In this document: positions 47,180 to 58,402 of the stretch, in pieces | Layout of the letters: each line of letters begins with the position of its first letter | Numbering within the stretch: the first letter of the stretch is position 1 | DNA from: Collybia mongolica | Lineage: Eukaryota > Basidiomycota > Agaricomycetes > Agaricales > Clitocybaceae | Assembly (NCBI GenBank): GCA_013420905.1 | Contig: JAAXNY010000006.1 | Span: forward strand, 372,001 to 436,000 | Reading direction: 5' to 3' | Length of the DNA: 64,000 nt | Notes under the pieces: model-generated | What the model was told of the DNA's origin: nothing | The model's database searches: none | Seen by the model: the letters and a program-made list of their open reading frames with translations, nothing else | Made by a program: the position numbers and the translations under genes

Positions 47180-48229
47180 TTAGACGACTTCGAATTTTAA
47201 GGAGCACTTCATGTTGTTCTTGGAATAGTTGACTTCGAGCGATCGGACCGATACATCAACGGCGCCAATCTTCACGGATTTGGCGAAGGTGGAACCAAAC
47301 CCGCCTCCGAATGCGCGCACCGGTACTCCTGTATGATCGACAACAATAAGCCTCCGCTCTGATTGCACTCGAACGACAGTGAAAGCTAAATTCACCGCCT
47401 CTGGTCCATTTGTTGCCTTTCAGGGCTTTCAACTCGTCTCCGAAAAAGGTGCCTACTGCGGCCGGCGTATTCTGGTGGATGATTATATCAGTATCTTGAA
47501 TTTAGCGTGAACCGGGAAGAGTACGCCTCACAAAATGTATTATCGTGACAGCACTCTTGGGTTTGTTTTCGGGCGTTGGCTGGATAAGAAGCCCTTTGCC
47601 GCTGAACAAGGCCTCGAGCTCTGGTTGTTCATAAAGCTCGTCGAATTTAATGGTCTTTGATGAACCTTGGAACTTGACCCCATCGGTTTTGCATTCCTTT
47701 TTAAGCCTACATGATCCAAAGTATCAAACAACCACGTTGATCACAAACACAGAGCTCACCTGTCAAAGATTTTCTTCACTTGCATCTTGCGCTTTTTCTC
47801 GTCCGTTTTGATTGACGCAGCTGTATGCCCTGGGGCCGATGTAGACGCCATGGGGGCTAGTGCTGTGTTATTCACGCGCGCGCGTTTCAGTAGGGGTTGC
47901 TGATATAATTCATTTTCAAGCTTAATGATGCGCAGTCTCATCGCCTCCAGAGCCTGGATTATAGAATCAGCCAACAGGATCTGCCAAATGTCCTGGGGAA
48001 ACCGAACCTGGGCGGTGACAGGAAGCGAAGATGTGAGATCCAGTTCATCTAAAAGCGCGTCATTTACAGCACCGAGCGCGTTTTCGTATCCAGGAACTTC
48101 CTCACCTCCATTTACGAGCGTGATGGCTCTCTTTTTCCCCTTCTGGATTCCTTTGTCGAGAGCAGTAAGGACAAGCCGTTCGGTGAAGTGGGGTGTTCCC
48201 TTTTCTACCTTGAACTGGCGAGGTACTAT
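47180..48229 (-). CDS. uncharacterised protein (5' end unresolved)
   Basis: Minus-strand exons 47760-48229, 47532-47706 and 47180-47416 join with consistent phases to 293 codons plus stop. The first exon is open to an AG at 48230-48231, and the initiating exon was not found. Visible features are FTERLVLTALDKGIQKGKKR, a heptad-like helix ALEAMRLRIIKLENELYQQ, a basic KTDEKKRKMQVKKIFDRL, an acidic FDELYEQPELEALFSG, and a C-terminal beta-rich part (LAFTVVRVQSERRLIVVDHT). The last intron is long (115 nt); an alternative acceptor just after the usual 60-nt distance would give a different tail (NTPAAVGTFFGDELKALKG) that soon ends. No family recognised; possibly a basidiomycete orphan. Confidence 0.5.
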
Positions 48230-48853
48230 CTTGGAGAGCGAGAGTCGTTGTATACGATACAGTGATAGCAGACATTAGTATTATAATTACATTTGGGGAT
48301 AATGGTAGTGGTGATAAACTTGGGAAGAAAGGATTCAGCCCCAGGGTCCTGGTGGTCACAATAATTCACACGCCAAGGAAACCAGTACCTATTAGATCTG
48401 TCCGAGATAAGCAAGAGGTCGGGAAATGGCTTTCAGAAGCACAAAAAACATTCATTCTATACTAGGGCGCAAGGCTAGTTATGTAGCAGGAGGCTTTTTG
48501 CTTCCTCAGGCTTTACATATTAATATATGTCCACACGAAATGAATGCTCTTATCGGTGTTTCCGAGTCATGGCCCCAACTTGAGGAGCCGGATACAGAAA
48601 AGATTATATGCGTTTGCCCCATGCACTTAAAATTCCGTATGTATCATTGAACTTACTGTACCCTGAAGCTTAAGGTTGAGCGTTGAATATTTGAATGCCG
48701 TCCCTGGAATTGCCCGAACGAGTTTGGCATTGTTTTCAATCAGAGGTCCCGGAGACAACCGGTTCGCACCAGGCGATGTGTGTGGGCGCGCTTTTCGGAC
48801 CCATCTTCCTCAGAGATAACCCGTAACTCACATATCACATACCACATACCACA

Positions 48854-49978
48854 ATGGATTTAGGATCCAATTTCTCCGCAAAGGTCGAGCCATTTCTCCT
48901 AATGGCAAAGTCACTGAAAGGCGCAGCGGCGGCCAAACTCATTCAAGACGCCACCTCCGCTCCAGGGGTGTTCGTGTTCTCGGAACTGCTCGAACTTCCT
49001 AACATCCAAGAGGTGCCAAAAAATTCCACTATCTCTTGTGAACCGGCCTTTACATCCTATTTAGCTTGCTAAAAGTGAACAACATGAAAAGTTCCTGTCA
49101 TTGCTGCAACTCTTCTCGTACAAGACTTACCAAGACTACATCCGTATGTCCTAAAACTCTATGCTTGGATACTTCGAGTAACACGGCCCTACAGAACACA
49201 AGGATTCTCTACCGCCGCTGAATCAAGCTCAAACCATCAAACTTAAGCACCTTTCAATTGTTTCGCTCGCGACAGACCGCAGAGTAAGTATACTATGTTC
49301 ACTCCGGGCGCTATGTTCAGATAGAGCTGTAGATCCTCCCATACTCAGACCTTCTCCAAGCTCTAGACATGCCAAACGTTCGGGAACTGGAAGATCTTAT
49401 CATCGACGCCATCTACCTCGATATTCTACGTGGGAAGCTTGATCAGAAAGAGGAGCAACTGGAAGTGGAATATACCATGGGCCGGGATTTAGAGCCAGGA
49501 AAGCTAGAAGAGGTGCTTGCGGCGTTGCAAAATTGGTAAGCTCTTGATGCACACCATCGACCTGGACTATTGTTGACAACACGCCACAGGGCGGAAACGA
49601 CGACGGCTGTCCTTGCCACGCTTGATGAGAAGATAAACGCGATTGCCGCTGAAACAGCCGCGACTAAGCAAATTCAGCAAGAGCATGAAAAGGCTCTTCA
49701 AGCAAACCTGAAGGAGGTGTATGATAAGCAGAAGGATAAAAGCCTCGGGGGAATGATGGGAAGGAGAGCCATGCACATGGCTGGGTATTCGGATAAAGAG
49801 AGTATGCACATGGACGTGGACGAGCCTCCAGATAACTCAAAAGGCAAAAATCGCAAGTAAGTGTTCACACTCCTTTCGGATCGGGAATTCTTATGGCTAA
49901 TTGAACTTGATGATCCCCGGTTCTAGAGCTTCACAAGAAGCAGTACCAAAGCCACTGAGAAAGCGGAACAGATTTTAG
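48854..49978 (+). CDS. CSN7: COP9 signalosome subunit 7 (CSN7)
   Basis: PCI-domain scaffold subunit of the COP9 signalosome, the cullin deneddylase. Exons 48854-49012, 49065-49143, 49195-49283, 49333-49535, 49590-49856 and 49927-49978 give 282 aa, all phases consistent. The start MDLGSNFSAKVEPFLLMAKS is followed by FVFSELLELPNIQE and FLSLLQLFSYKTYQDY. The PCI winged-helix part is IKLKHLSIVSLATDRRILPY, then PNVRELEDLIIDAIYLDILR, KLDQKEEQLEVEYTMGRDL. A long C-terminal helix (TLDEKINAIAAETAATKQIQ) and a basic tail ending PLRKRNRF complete it. Length is as expected. Fungal CSN controls development and secondary metabolism. Confidence 0.92.
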
Positions 49979-50745
49979 TTAGTCGATGGGACCTTATTCC
50001 ACCTCTACCATGTCCAGAGCATTTGTACATTGTATTTCTAGGTTGTATGCATCACTTCCAATATCTCACGCAGACTAAGTCCTTAATCCACTTTATCGAC
50101 AGTCGGTGTTGCCTGACCGCTCGCTTAGTGATGCGTATGGTGAACGCTGAATCACCAGGGCTTGACTTATGACTTCAAGTTGAAATCGCATCATTCGAAA
50201 TTTTCTATTCGTTATCTAATTGGTCGTTCATCTCGCTTTAATCTAACATTTTAATGTTCGTGGCGCAGAATACTGGCAGGATATCATCGCCCTATTCACG
50301 CTTTTAACCGAGACAGCTCCGGGATCATACTCTGATGCACCTAGAAGCCGCCGAGAACACATCACACTCCACCTTTAGACTTGCCCACCCTCCAACCCAT
50401 GTACTTGGTTTGATGGACCAAAGTTTTTCTTAGGGGCTGATAAACCAGCTTCTCTCGATATGGACACGTACAGCACAATAGATCATACACGATCGTCACT
50501 AATGCACGTCACGCACTGCCGCGTGTTTGGCGTAAGAACATGCTGTAACCGCGCGGCTCCATCCCTGGCAGGTTCTGACATCCTATGTGCCTTGATAACC
50601 GACAGCTGTCTGCCGATTCTTTTTACAATAAGTATACGGAGGAACCTAACAGCGAGACCAGCCACACTGTATCCACGACCACCAATTCGAGCCCAAGTTG
50701 CCTCCCGAATTTACCTGGCCACCATCTCCCCCTGTGAGTTCGACC
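49979..50745. other. intergenic, possible 5' exons of next gene
   Basis: No domain seen. A frame from an AG at about 50653 (RDQPHCIHDHQFEPKLPPEF) continues without stop into the next gene, so that gene may start further upstream. Confidence 0.35.
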
Positions 50746-51316
50746 ATGTCGGACGCCGAAACTCCCGGTAGTGTTGGTGTAGAAGAAGCTGCTCCTTTGC
50801 CACGGCCGACAACCCAAGTCCCATCGATCGCGGCTGCCATTGCCAACTTCAAGCCCACACCGCGGGAGGTCATAAGTGGCATCGCACCACACGTGTTTGA
50901 CGAGCGGCGCAGACGGCGAAGAAGGTCTCGTTCCCCACGGCCACATCCGTATGGACTCCACAATGACAGCGCCAAGTCTTCGCCTTTGAGAGTTTCGGCA
51001 GCGATCGTGTGGGATGATGAGGAGAACTTGATATATCTCGGTACGTATTTGGGTATTCAGTGTCCTTGACTCCCCTTACATTCTACTTCTTCCAACAGAA
51101 CAAGCTGAGCGTCGCGCAGGGCCGGACGAGTTAGCGCCCCCTGCAGGCGATGATGTGCTACCGTGCATATGTGGGCCAGAACCACAGCCAAAACGAAAGA
51201 AAGATAAACCCCGATGGCGAAGTTTTCGTATACTCAAGTACGTCCTTACCGCTCGGGAATTCTTTTCAGCTATATTAACGATCCGTCTTAGAACCATCGT
51301 AATTAAATTAAAGTGA
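50746..51316 (+). CDS. small orphan protein, basic
   Basis: From ATG 50746 (MSDAETPGSVGVEEAAPLPR) a frame runs to a donor at about 51040. It joins after 51101 to EQAERRAGPDELAPPAGDDV, then LPCICGPEPQPKRKKDKPRW, and through a third exon ends KTIVIKLK with TGA at 51314-51316. A run of arginines (DERRRRRRRSRSPRP) and VWDDEENLIYL are the notable parts. No family recognised. Two short introns with good GTACGT donors support a real gene. The true start may be upstream, as the frame stays open to about 50654. Confidence 0.5.
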
Positions 51317-52534
51317 AGACACTTGATTCCCTTGCCCTTTTGACTATCGGCTTACGAGCACCCTTATATTAGACCTTCCTCAAGTTGAGGCTTTAGATGT
51401 CTCCAGCAATCGTATATCGGACATCCCACGCGAACCGACAGGCAAGAACCTGATTGTACTATACGTTATTTATATATTCACCTACTCACCCCTTTTCCGC
51501 AACATCTCTCACCATTCTACTTTCCCCTTGACAAGTAAATGCCTTCTTGCCATGCTTGTAATTATCATTCAATACGAAGAGCGGAGACCGAATGTCCCTG
51601 AAACCGGAATGATATTTCCCCGACAAGCCCTTCCTGTCATACCACAATTTGTGTCGTCTGTAAAAAAAATAATGGCTATGCTGCTGTCATGTTTCTACAC
51701 ATTTATTACGAGTTGGAATGGCTTGTTTCGAGGCGTCGTCAACGACAAGATGTGATAAACATGATCAACTCTGTGTTCAACCAATGCCGTTCGAAAAATC
51801 CCAGGACTCTAGGTCTACTCACCAGGGATCCGACAATTGATATTCAGTATTCAATCTTAGCCCCTGAAGTCATCGGCTACGAATTATTCCCGAGTCCTTA
51901 CCCATGTAACAGTATTTTCTTATCCCCCACGAGGAGCTTATGTACATGCTTGTTGATCAACAATCACGCTTGACCCATTGATATTCTTGGACTTTCTTGG
52001 GGAATTTCGAACCATGAAGGCGCGTCCGAGAAATCCATCGAATGAGAAGATGATATCTAACAGGCATAGCCAAATATAACCGTCATGGGACCGCATGCTT
52101 TCAAATTTGAGAAAAATGCAGAATACATGATCTTAAACGAAATCGGAAAGGGGTCGTTACCTAGGCGAATTGAACGTATGTTGTTTATTGACTTAAACCC
52201 TTTGGTATGAGCATGTACCTCACAAAGGCTGTGAAGAGGGAACCTAGGAATTATTGAATTCGTTAACATTCGAAAGACCACTGTAAAACCAACCTACCTA
52301 ATTGGATTAGGTAATATATAAAGGCCAAAGGACAAGGCGGACCGGAATGAGGTTCTCATGAAGATGTAAATCATGAAGCGATGAGGGTAGAGATTTTAAA
52401 ATATGTCTATCCAGGGATGAGATGTTGACTGCGACGATTTTGACCGTACACAACGAACCCTCGTGCCTAACCCTGACGTGGCATGTGGCCTTGATGAACG
52501 AATGAGAGGGAAGATACCCATACACCAATGCTAA
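51317..52534. other. intergenic, no supported gene
   Basis: Short plus-strand frames (51528-51973) and minus-strand frames (52057-52528) lack motifs and splice logic. Confidence 0.4.
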
Positions 52535-52542
52535 CCGTCGGA
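52535..52542. repeat. 8-bp target-site duplication (left) of hAT-like MITE
   Basis: CCGTCGGA, repeated exactly at 53223-53230. Confidence 0.85.
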
Positions 52543-53222
52543 TAGTGATGTTTTGGCCCGACTTTGGCCTGAGGCCACTGGCTTTGGCCCGGCTTGGGCT
52601 AGCTTTGGCTTTGAGATATCACAGGCCAGGCCAAGATGTTTGGCTTTGGCTTGGCCTTGGCCTGGCTCGGCCTGAGCCGGGGCTTTTGGGTTTGAGGTCA
52701 CGTGTACCATGATTGGGTTTTTTTGGTGCTGGGCTGCCATTGGAGACGAAAAAGCCCAATCATTATTTTGAGCATGTCGAGTTACTAAACATAAGAGCCT
52801 GCTATGGTTATTCAACATACATGTTATCATCATCATCGTTAGCTTCCGTGTCATCTAAAATATTGTCCCAGCCTTCCTCGTCCCCACTGGAATCTTTGTC
52901 CATCTCGAAGTCCATACGTGATTCTGACATTGATGCCGAGTTCTGTCACTGTCAGTGTCAGGAAACAAAGCACAGGTTCGCATTCTGGCTTCCTGACGGA
53001 TCAGTGGTCCTGTACAGTTCCAAAAAAAAATAAACTCCATAGTATTATGTAAAGTTTAATGATTATTTGCAAAATAATCCAAGGAAAGCCGGGGCTTTCT
53101 GGCCTGGCTTTGGCTTTTGTCGAGCTCAGGCCGGGCCAAAGCCCCCACAGGCCAACGGGTTTGGCTTGGCTTGGCCCGGCCTCTTGGCTTTTTGGCTTTG
53201 GGCCAAAGCCTGCACATCACTA
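52543..53222. mobile_element. hAT-like non-autonomous element, 680 bp
   Basis: Begins TAGTGATGTTTTGGCCC and ends with the inverted GGGCCAAAG...CATCACTA. The perfect 8-bp duplication CCGTCGGA on both sides is the hAT hallmark, and TAGTGATG fits hAT termini. About 170 bp at each end is densely packed with GGCCTGGC/GGCTTTGGC-type subterminal repeats, in inverted orientation at the two ends. The middle (about 52720-53040) is unrelated, less GC-rich, and has no intact transposase; a 106-codon frame there shows no hAT domain that I can recognise. Confidence 0.85.
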
Positions 53223-53633
53223 CCGTCGGACGTGTTTGTCTGTTTTGGGGTATTCATATCAAATTTTCCCAGTGACAATGACCCACTATTACGAAAGGGA
53301 CTGCACGGACCACCTCTGTTCTCGGGACTTAGGTGGTCATAGAAAAACACGCGTGTTAGCTCAACTCCGTGCTTCTGGCAGGTCTGGAAAAAAACTCCAC
53401 GGAGAAGTGAACGAGGCTGTTTCGAGTGATCTCTTTCAAAAGTGCGAGAATGACGACGTACGAAATGAACTAAAAAAAAGGCGATTATTGCATGTATGGT
53501 CGTCAAGGGATACGTCCCCCATTAGAAAAGAGAAAGAAACTTGTGTATATATCTACAATATAAGAAGATCCAGGTGCCATCAATATCTGCGTACACATCT
53601 ATAAAGGGATAGAGTTCAGATTGGGTTATTTCC

Positions 53634-53650
53634 GGGAGGGGGGGGGGGTT
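53634..53650. repeat. poly-G run
   Basis: Homopolymer of about eleven G downstream of the F-box gene stop codon; prone to length error. Confidence 0.6.
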
Positions 53651-53680
53651 TGCTCACCTGTCTATCAGAGCCTCCGTAGC

Positions 53681-54986
53681 TCAGTCGTTGTTGCTGTAAG
53701 TTACGCACGACAGCGTTACTTGTTCGTCAAGTCCTGGTAGTTTCGCTACCAACGATGATTGTAACCTGGCGTCCGCAGTGCGTAACGGGGGCTCAGTCAA
53801 GTATAAATATATCTTGAGGTTCCGTAATGTTGGTATCCCAGGACCAGATTCGAAGATGCGGTTGAACTCCACCCAGGCATTGTAACGCGAACACAAGATC
53901 ACCCGAGATTCCCACATACATGTTGCGTATGTCATTTCAAAAGCGAATGTAAGTGTTTCCAGGTTTCGTGTAAGGAAAGAGTCTTTGAGCATGTCAACTA
54001 TTGCGTTGAAATTACGGGGGTTCTCGTTCATGGACAATGACGTGAAAGTAAAAGATAATGTGGTGAGGTTGGAGATCGTTCCCAGATTTAGTTGAGGCCC
54101 TGTGGTCAAGTAGTGATCAGGTCAAGGAATGAAAGGGTGGTCAGTAGAGTAACGTACAGCGGAAGTGTTCGAGTAGGGGATAAAGGTCGTCGTCGTAAAC
54201 AAGGCAAGTAATACTGTTGAGAGATGTTGCGGCAGCCTCAATCAACTGTCGCGCGACGCGGAATCCATAGTCACCACTATTCCGCGATGACAAAATCGAA
54301 AGATGGTGCAGGTTTGGTGCACAGCGAAAGAGCAGGGGCCAGGTAATGTTTGGATTTTCGCGAAAATCGTAGACAAGTACATCAAGCGCCTCAAGCTGAG
54401 CCATAGCGGAGCCGTTTTCCGATGGCCATTCCGATATGTTGGTATCCGTATCAGCGACATTGACCCCGAACAGCGAGAGGTGTTTGATCGGTGCGAAAAA
54501 GAGGAAGACGGGAAGATCTGAGATACGAAGAATTCTGAGAGTAGAAGGGCCCGACAATCTGTGAACCTGAGCTCGCAGAGCCAGCTGGACGGCAGGTGGA
54601 AAGTAGGTCCAGTCGAACAAATGAGAAGTGTCATCCCCAAGTTGAAGCTGTCGTACTCGTGGTAGCGCGTGAAGAATAGGGGCGAGTTCTTGATCGAGAA
54701 TCACCCAGGGCAATCTAGAATATATAGAATGCAGTAGTTTGGGGTGGGGAACAATGGTAAGTTCTTGTACATAGTTTGCGATGGCAGGGTTAAGGAAGAG
54801 GAGGTTGTGTAGCCCTTGAGAGGTCGCCTGGCTGTTGATTGTGATAGCGTAGAAGAGGTTCTTCCGACTGGTTGGGAGGAACGATCGTGATACCAATGAA
54901 CAAGCATTCAATGTTTCCCAATCGTCGTATGCCTCGTCTATGATATGATCAAATATTTCCTGCGGGATGGAGGACGTGGATGTCAT
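53681..54986 (-). CDS. F-box-type protein
   Basis: Two exons (54158-54986 and 53681-54099, intron 57 nt) give 415 aa. The N-terminus is an F-box: SIPQEIFDHIIDEAYDDWET, then LNACSLVSRSFLPTSRKNLF, expected to bind Skp1 in an SCF ubiquitin ligase. The rest has the LRR-like pattern usual in the expanded Agaricomycete F-box family (LHALPRVRQLQLGD, IKHLSLFGVNV, PTLRNLKIYLYL). Substrate unknown. Confidence 0.85.
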
Positions 54987-55747
54987 AACGGGGATGTGCG
55001 ATAGTAACTATAGGACGGCAGGTGGTCAGAGCGAATCACCCAAGTGCCCCAAGTCGCACCTCCTGGGCTGACAATGAGACATTGCTAGCATCTCTGATGT
55101 TGAGATTTGGGAACCATCAGCCTCAGCACATTCGTGGTACTGCCAGCCTATTTGTCGTATTTTGGTTCGGGCCACCGGTTTACGCGTCATACTTGGTGGT
55201 TTAAGGGCAAAAAATGGCTGCCTTCATAGACAGTGTGTCCAAAGTATAGGACTATCTTGTTTCCGGGATGACCCAACGCGATACCGTGAGGACCAAGTTC
55301 AATATTCTGCGCAGTTGGTAGTCGAGGTGCTAATATTAATATATAGGCCTGGTCGGAGATTCAAACCATTTATCTGTGCCAGATTGTATTCTGCCACTGG
55401 CGATCACCATGGATTCTAGTTGCGGTCATTTCATTCAGAGAGGATTACCATCCGTTTTGGATCAGAGCATTACTGAGAGGCTGATGTGTGCTTTGAAGGA
55501 AGGCTACATGGTTTCAATTCCCTAGTCATCGTTGGTGACTGCCTGGTTGTGTCGGTGAGTTCTTTTTATTTTCGTTGCCCTGTATGAGACTTACCCGACT
55601 TATTCTTTCATTGATCTGGGTATATTTCCTAAAGTATTACCTCAATATGCCTTGCAATATAAAAGGCTTGAAAAAGAACATGACACATCTTCCATTACCC
55701 ATCCCTCGTTAAACCACATTTACTAAGATTGTGATCTTTTTCTGCCT
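54987..55747. other. intergenic with possible TATA box
   Basis: No gene seen. TATAAAAGG occurs at 55658-55666, about 90 bp ahead of the broken RNase H-like frame. Confidence 0.35.
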
Positions 55748-56200
55748 ATGCCACCTCACAGCACTACGGCAGGATCATTGGATTGCGAGGTTCCATCTAG
55801 AACTGTGTTTTGGTGGGTGAATGGACTCTGTCCCAATAGTGCACAGAATCCTGGGGGTTATGGATTGCTTTCTGCATCATCAATCCACGACTCAGGAGTC
55901 AGGGTTACATTTCGCGACACCCCGCTTTGCTCTCTACTAGTCGGTGTACACGCTGCAATGCGCTGGGCGGCCTCCATACCTCATTCATGTGAGTCGGCCA
56001 ATACAGATACATATAATGTCGCATTTCCAAGAGACAGGCTTTTTTTGAAGATACCGGTTCAGGGATATTCACAATTGAAACCCTTCAGACGATTCTGATG
56101 ACAAGGGATGCGCTATTAACATTTTCCTCTGAGAAAGGGATCGAATCTGCTCTTGGTTGTGTCCGGCTCCTTTGGTGTTCAATACCGATCCTTGGAGGAA
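55748..56200 (+). pseudogene. degenerate RNase H-like frame
   Basis: From ATG 55748 a frame of 116 codons contains FWWVNGLCPNSAQNPGGYGL, a central VHAAMRWAASIPHS and NTDTYNVAF. Order and spacing resemble the RNase H fold (VDG..C..NG...GYG; AE..A...; TDS.YV), but the catalytic positions look altered: VNG for VDG, VGVHAA for AELHAA, TDTYNV for TDSQYV. Near 56040 a T7 run marks a frame change, after which a second frame continues as FTIETLQTILMTRDALLTFS. I read it as a decayed gene or a remnant of a retroelement or host RNase H family member. The assignment is by pattern only. Confidence 0.4.
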
Positions 56201-58402
56201 TTGGTATGCTGTGGGGTACCTGGATTCGCCTGCTCGCTAACTTGGTTCCTATTTCCAGTAGCATTTGTGGGCCGAATGTTTTTTATCTATCGCCTCAAGT
56301 TCTCTCAAAGTCATGGGCGCCTACATTACCAATCATGGTGGTACGCAACGCGAGCGCCGTCACACAAAATCTTACTTAGAAGTGAAAAGGTTTTCAGCCC
56401 TGTCATCAGCAGGAGCTATCTACCTATCGATACAAATATTCGCGGCAGGGGTACTAGATGGCTTGTTTGTGTCTAAAGGTCACCTTATGGCTCTTGGGTG
56501 AGTGTCCCTCGTGCTACATAATCTGTTATCTTGAATATATATGTTTTTCTAGCTGTGGAATGGAAATAGTGCAATCTGCGACACTGCCTTCTTGTGGTCT
56601 ATCATGTATCGTGACAGTTTCTTCATTCAGGGAGGCTATGACGCTCAATATTTGTAGCTCTCACGTCAAGAGTCTCGGTTAAACCACACTCATACACGAA
56701 TGGATTAGGGTAAAAGTATCAATAAACTTCCTTTGTCCCCTCAGACAGGAATTAATCTGAGCCAGTCGCAGCATACATCACATCTGGGGCTATGGTGATA
56801 GTTTCATTACTTGTGCGTCAATTCCTAGGCAGTACGTTAGTGCTACAAAACTGATCACCTCGCGGGCTCCAAACTGTTATATCACATCCATATCCAATCG
56901 GTACCGCCCTCGAGGACTTCCTACCGGCCTTTAACGGACATTGAGATTTTCGGCTTTATGCTGGTGTTATTCGCCATTGCAGCGCTGTTGTGGTGAGATT
57001 GATGACAAGACGAGTGGCAGGGGCAGAGTTCCAACAACAATCTGGACATTGCGGCTTCACTCACTTGCCTTGTTTCGTTCAGCAGCTAGTTCAGGCATCC
57101 CATCCTCACGTATGTTCCGCGGATACTCTGATCTCTACTCCAACTTCATTCAAGACTAAATTAAGGCCAGGCACGAGGTGGAGGGACCTCAAGGCTCACA
57201 CGCGACACGGTTCTAAGAACGTTTGGTCCAGGCAATCGGTCTTAGCAGCTGAACAATATCTCCCGAACGTTGATCAACACATACATTGTCTGGTAGATGT
57301 TCAACGCAATCGACCAAGATCCAAAGTTGCCACTGAAAGCGTAACCATAATACCATAGTGTCGAATCTAACTTGTGTTTGTCCGGAAAGGTTGCGCTTAT
57401 GAACATGAAAACGGTCTAAGGTATCTGCCAGTGGAGGCTTGGAAATATCAGGTCTGGTATTTTCCCCAACAGGCATGTCAAGGGACGTTGGCTCTCGCAC
57501 CGTTCCACAGGCATCATCGGCAGCCAACGGGAAGCGCCCATGGCCCCTAGACGCCGTTATCGATCGAGGTTTCGAGAGTCGTCCTTGAGTCGATTCTCCC
57601 AGATTTGGATGTAGGCGTCTGAGAGTGTGCTGCGCTGCACTGTATGAGGAATGTGTCTCATTTCTCGCTTTTCCTCATAGAATTCTGACAACACCAATCC
57701 CATGATTGGGCCACGTACCCGGCTTCTCTTATTGTAGGACCCCTGTTAGCTTTGGCGCCGACACGATTTAGGGTTCGGACTAGGTCGAGAACAGTGATCA
57801 TAAATGGGCGGGAATGATCGGAGACTAATATTAGGTGTTAGGTAGACCAACAAGAGATTGCTTCCCTCCATCTCTGGCACCTACTCAGATATCGACGCGA
57901 GTCTTCCCTTGCTGCACAGATGGAACGGGATGCCAACTCCACCAATATTCTGGGCACAGTCGCAAGTACGATGAGTACAGTTCGCCAAACGTGATTGAAG
58001 GTCCACAAGGATCCGCATCGGCTTGACAATAGGCGAATGCACAATCATCGACTAATTTATCATCCCGGTAAAACACGAAGGTGCAATTCATCCACTGCGC
58101 AAATGAAATCAGAGAATTACAGCTCTAAACAAGTCAATTTATGTGAAAACGGAAGGAGCACATTGGCGTCTAGTTGGTGCCGAACACTATTGAATGCTAC
58201 GATTCGGAAGAGTCCCCAAATCTATAGAAGCCACCGTGGGACGCCATTTCCCAAACATGAAGGTGAGCGCTACACAACATATAACCTTGATTTTTCCATC
58301 GCGCCCGCAAGGCAACCTCGTGTGTTCATCTATTGCAAATCAATGTATGCCTTATAAAGCCTCTTTGAATGAGCTTTTCACAAAATCGGCACTACCACTA
58401 CC
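56201..58402. other. 2.2-kb region without supported gene
   Basis: Several frames of 60-120 codons on both strands (for example 56990-57358 plus, 57213-57527 minus) overlap each other and carry no motif or splice support. Confidence 0.4.

Noticed and set aside
53669..53740. tRNA-like start GCCTCCGTAGCTCAGTCG
   Set aside because: No matching acceptor-stem CGGAGGC about 70 bp on, and no T-arm; the sequence is the 3' end and stop region of the F-box gene.
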